NCBI GenBank assembly: GCA_002310155.1
Contig: DBYF01000010.1
Location: 5,047-12,365 of the forward strand
Source of the DNA: Mageeibacillus sp. UBA1193
GTDB taxonomy: Bacteria; Bacillota; Clostridia; Saccharofermentanales; Saccharofermentanaceae
Direction of reading: 5' to 3'
DNA: 7,319 nt
Part shown: positions 5,960 through 7,319 of the stretch, piece by piece
How the letters are laid out: each line of letters begins with the position of its first letter
How positions within the stretch are numbered: position 1 is the stretch's first letter
Notes under the pieces: model-generated
What the model saw: the letters and a program-made list of their open reading frames with translations, nothing else
What the model was told of the DNA's origin: nothing
Databases searched by the model: none
Program-made: the position numbers and the translations under genes

Positions 5960-6291
5960 AACTCTCGGATCACCTTGATGGTCCCGATGATGTGCCGGTT
6001 GAACTCTTCCAGTTCTTCAGCCGGCACCCAGAGTTCCTGGTGATGTGAAGCACCAACTACCTGGACCTCATAGCGTTTCACGAACTCATCGTCAACGTCG
6101 AATTCCGTGACATAACCTTTATTATCGTCGTTATATCTCGCATTCCACTTCTCCGCGATCTCGGTCGCATATTCCACATTCAGGACAGGATAAAAGATCG
6201 GCTGTTCCGGAAGTCTCGGAGGAAACTCCTTATATCCACTCTCTTGGATCAGTTCCAGTTCTTTGGTACCAACAGGTCTGAATAACTTCAT
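5956..6291 (-). CDS. Small conserved protein of the 'ADP-ribosylation/crystallin J1' annotation type
   Basis: The product is 111 aa and complete. The start MKLFRPVGTKELELI, the central FPPRLPEQPIFYPVLN (23-38) and the C-terminal ELWVPAEELEEFN (86-98) match a widespread family of about 110 aa that databases label 'ADP-ribosylation/crystallin J1'. That label is inherited: no ADP-ribosylglycohydrolase metal-site motif or ADP-ribosyltransferase signature is visible in this short protein, so the biochemical role should be read as unknown. There is no signal peptide, so it is cytoplasmic. It is the last gene of a three-gene cluster and its ATG overlaps the TGA of the 173-aa gene in ATGA (6288-6291). 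AGGGG lies about 9 bases before the ATG. Its TAA (5958-5956) overlaps the TAG of the convergent lipoprotein gene. Confidence 0.88.
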   Translation of the reverse strand: MKLFRPVGTKELELIQESGYKEFPPRLPEQPIFYPVLNVEYATEIAEKWNARYNDDNKGYVTEFDVDDEFVKRYEVQVVGASHHQELWVPAEELEEFNRHIIGTIKVIREF

Positions 6292-6809
6292 TTTCCATAT
6301 CCCCTCTCTTTTCTGACGATATCTTTTGCCCTATCGATTTCTGCTGACGATGCTTCAGATGAATAGAAATGGAGCAGTTTCATAAAATACCTGCAGCCGC
6401 TTTCCGGATAGAAGTAATCATCGCTCAAGTAATCCGATGCATGACAGATCAGGATCAATGGTTCACTGACCGTAGTTTCAAAAGACAGTGTCGCCGCCTT
6501 CCTGAGCGCATCACCGAGCTCCAGCGTATCCAGAACGGAATTCGTCTCCTCATAATGGCTATTCAACGTCTCAACGATCTTCCTGATGATCGCTTCCTCT
6601 TCCCATTTTTCCGGACCATACTGGATACTCTGACTGAACACATGATTCGTGTCATCTATAGTTCTATTTGCCTCCTCAAGACGGAGCATCAGGTCATTCG
6701 ACTTATTCTCCGGCCGCATATATAACTCCTCAAGAAAACTGACATACTCCTCACGCGGAATACGGCCGATCTTCCATAAAAGTGCTTTTAAATACAGATC
6801 TTCTTTCAT
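6288..6809 (-). CDS. Uncharacterised 173-aa mostly helical protein
   Basis: I do not recognise the family. The start is the ATG at 6809 (MKEDLYLKALLWKIG), overlapping the upstream TGA in ATGA; AGGTGA lies 6 bases before it. The sequence reads as mostly alpha-helical: YLKALLWKIG, EEYVSFLEELYM, NDLMLRLEEANRTI, KWEEEAIIRKIVETL and EIDRAKDIVRKERG. A less polar segment SEPLILICHASDYL (115-128) lies before an aromatic-rich stretch (DYFYPESGCRYFMKLLHFY). It is acidic, with no signal peptide, no membrane segment and no visible catalytic motif. It sits between the DUF2716 gene and the 'crystallin J1'-type gene with 4-base overlaps on both sides, so the three are surely co-translated. A shared accessory or immunity role is inference from layout only. 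Confidence 0.82.
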   Translation of the reverse strand: MKEDLYLKALLWKIGRIPREEYVSFLEELYMRPENKSNDLMLRLEEANRTIDDTNHVFSQSIQYGPEKWEEEAIIRKIVETLNSHYEETNSVLDTLELGDALRKAATLSFETTVSEPLILICHASDYLSDDYFYPESGCRYFMKLLHFYSSEASSAEIDRAKDIVRKERGYGK

Positions 6810-7318
6810 CCTTCTTCACCTAACCCGAGCAATTCTTTATTCGCCTCGAAAAGCTCGATCAGTTCCTGCCCGTACACCACGATCTCATTGAGCCATGGAT
6901 GGCCGTACAGTGCATATTTCCCGTCCTGATCCAGGAAGATGTGATAGTCTCCATCCGGAAAGAAACTCGGGAAATAAACGTTACAGTTTCTCTCGTCATC
7001 GTGATACTCTCTGATCAAACCGCTGTAACTTCGCGGATCAAACGAGAAACAGTCATGCTGCCAGTCCAGAGCTTTCAGGTCCGATACTCCTAACTGCACG
7101 AAGAAGGAATTCACTAAGGCTTCCTGTTCTTCATTCCATACAGTCGTTAACGGGAAAGATCTACAGGGCATCGGAATTTGTATCCACGGGTAAGGAGCTT
7201 TCTCGAAAGCCGGCGAAAACTGATACTCCTGACTGATCTTATCCCAGAGCATATCTTCCGTCGACTTATCCAGCAAAGAATAGCCACAATAGACCTTCAG
7301 AAGCTTGCCGGCGATACT
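6806..7318 (-). CDS. DUF2716 domain protein (5' end uncertain, open to the window edge)
   Basis: The family is DUF2716, recognised from ALDWQHDCFSF, FFPDGDYHIFL, GHPW and YGQELIELFEAN. Counted from the TTG at 7276 these lie at 69-79, 105-115, 125-128 and 135-146. DUF2716 has no established function that I can cite. The start is unclear. The TTG at 7276 has no ribosome site, and the ATG at 7252 has only GGAAG two bases away. The frame stays open through 14 more codons to the right edge with coding-like codons (IAGKLLKVYCGY). The gene may therefore start outside the window, possibly with an extra N-terminal segment. If it starts at 7276 it is 156 aa. It is the first visible gene of the three-gene cluster; its TGA overlaps the next ATG (6806-6809). 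It is probably cytoplasmic. Confidence 0.82.
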   Translation of the reverse strand, partial: SIAGKLLKVYCGYSLLDKSTEDMLWDKISQEYQFSPAFEKAPYPWIQIPMPCRSFPLTTVWNEEQEALVNSFFVQLGVSDLKALDWQHDCFSFDPRSYSGLIREYHDDERNCNVYFPSFFPDGDYHIFLDQDGKYALYGHPWLNEIVVYGQELIELFEANKELLGLGEEG

Positions 7319-7319
7319 T

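Noticed and set aside
5956..6291. Taking the 111-aa protein as a true ADP-ribosylglycohydrolase
   Set aside because: It is far shorter than that family and lacks its metal-binding Asp motifs. The database label is not evidence of the reaction.
6369..6725. Plus-strand open frame of 118 codons
   Set aside because: It is antisense to the 173-aa gene within a well-formed overlapping cluster; no ribosome site and no domain.

Overview
The window looks like a piece of a low-to-mid GC Gram-positive chromosome, most likely an anaerobic Firmicute of the Clostridia (Lachnospiraceae, Oscillospiraceae or Saccharofermentans-like). This is inferred from strong AGGAGG-type ribosome binding sites, sigma-A-like TATAAT promoters, lipoprotein signals ending in Cys, a PASTA domain, a BspA-like tail, and ATG/GTG/TTG start usage. 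No rRNA, tRNA, CRISPR array, insertion sequence or attachment site was seen. Genes cover nearly everything; the longest gene-free stretch is the 173-base divergent spacer at 1590-1762.

Left part (1-3728): a large minus-strand gene runs off the left edge and fuses an N-terminal PylC/CarB-like ATP-grasp ligase to a C-terminal DUF2156/LPG_synthase_C (GNAT-like aminoacyltransferase) domain. Divergent from it is a stand-alone protein with two cyclic-nucleotide-binding domains and no DNA-binding or enzymatic domain. Convergent with that lies a calcium/sodium antiporter of the YrbG type, with its own good promoter.

Right part (3730-7319): small genes of accessory character in alternating blocks. 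A minus-strand pair of unrecognised proteins (104 and 195 aa) overlaps by 8 bases and is divergent from two plus-strand lipoproteins: one with a Ser/Thr-rich stalk and a single PASTA domain, one with a BspA-like C-terminal signature. The second lipoprotein converges, with interlocked stop codons, on a tight minus-strand cluster of three genes. That cluster encodes a DUF2716 protein, an unrecognised 173-aa protein, and a small protein of the type databases call 'ADP-ribosylation/crystallin J1', and each junction is an ATGA overlap.

The best candidates for something undescribed are the ATP-grasp/aminoacyltransferase fusion, which would unite substrate activation and aminoacyl transfer in one chain, and the small-gene island, whose layout resembles immunity or accessory clusters. 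Functions in the island are inference only; no toxin or effector gene is visible here.
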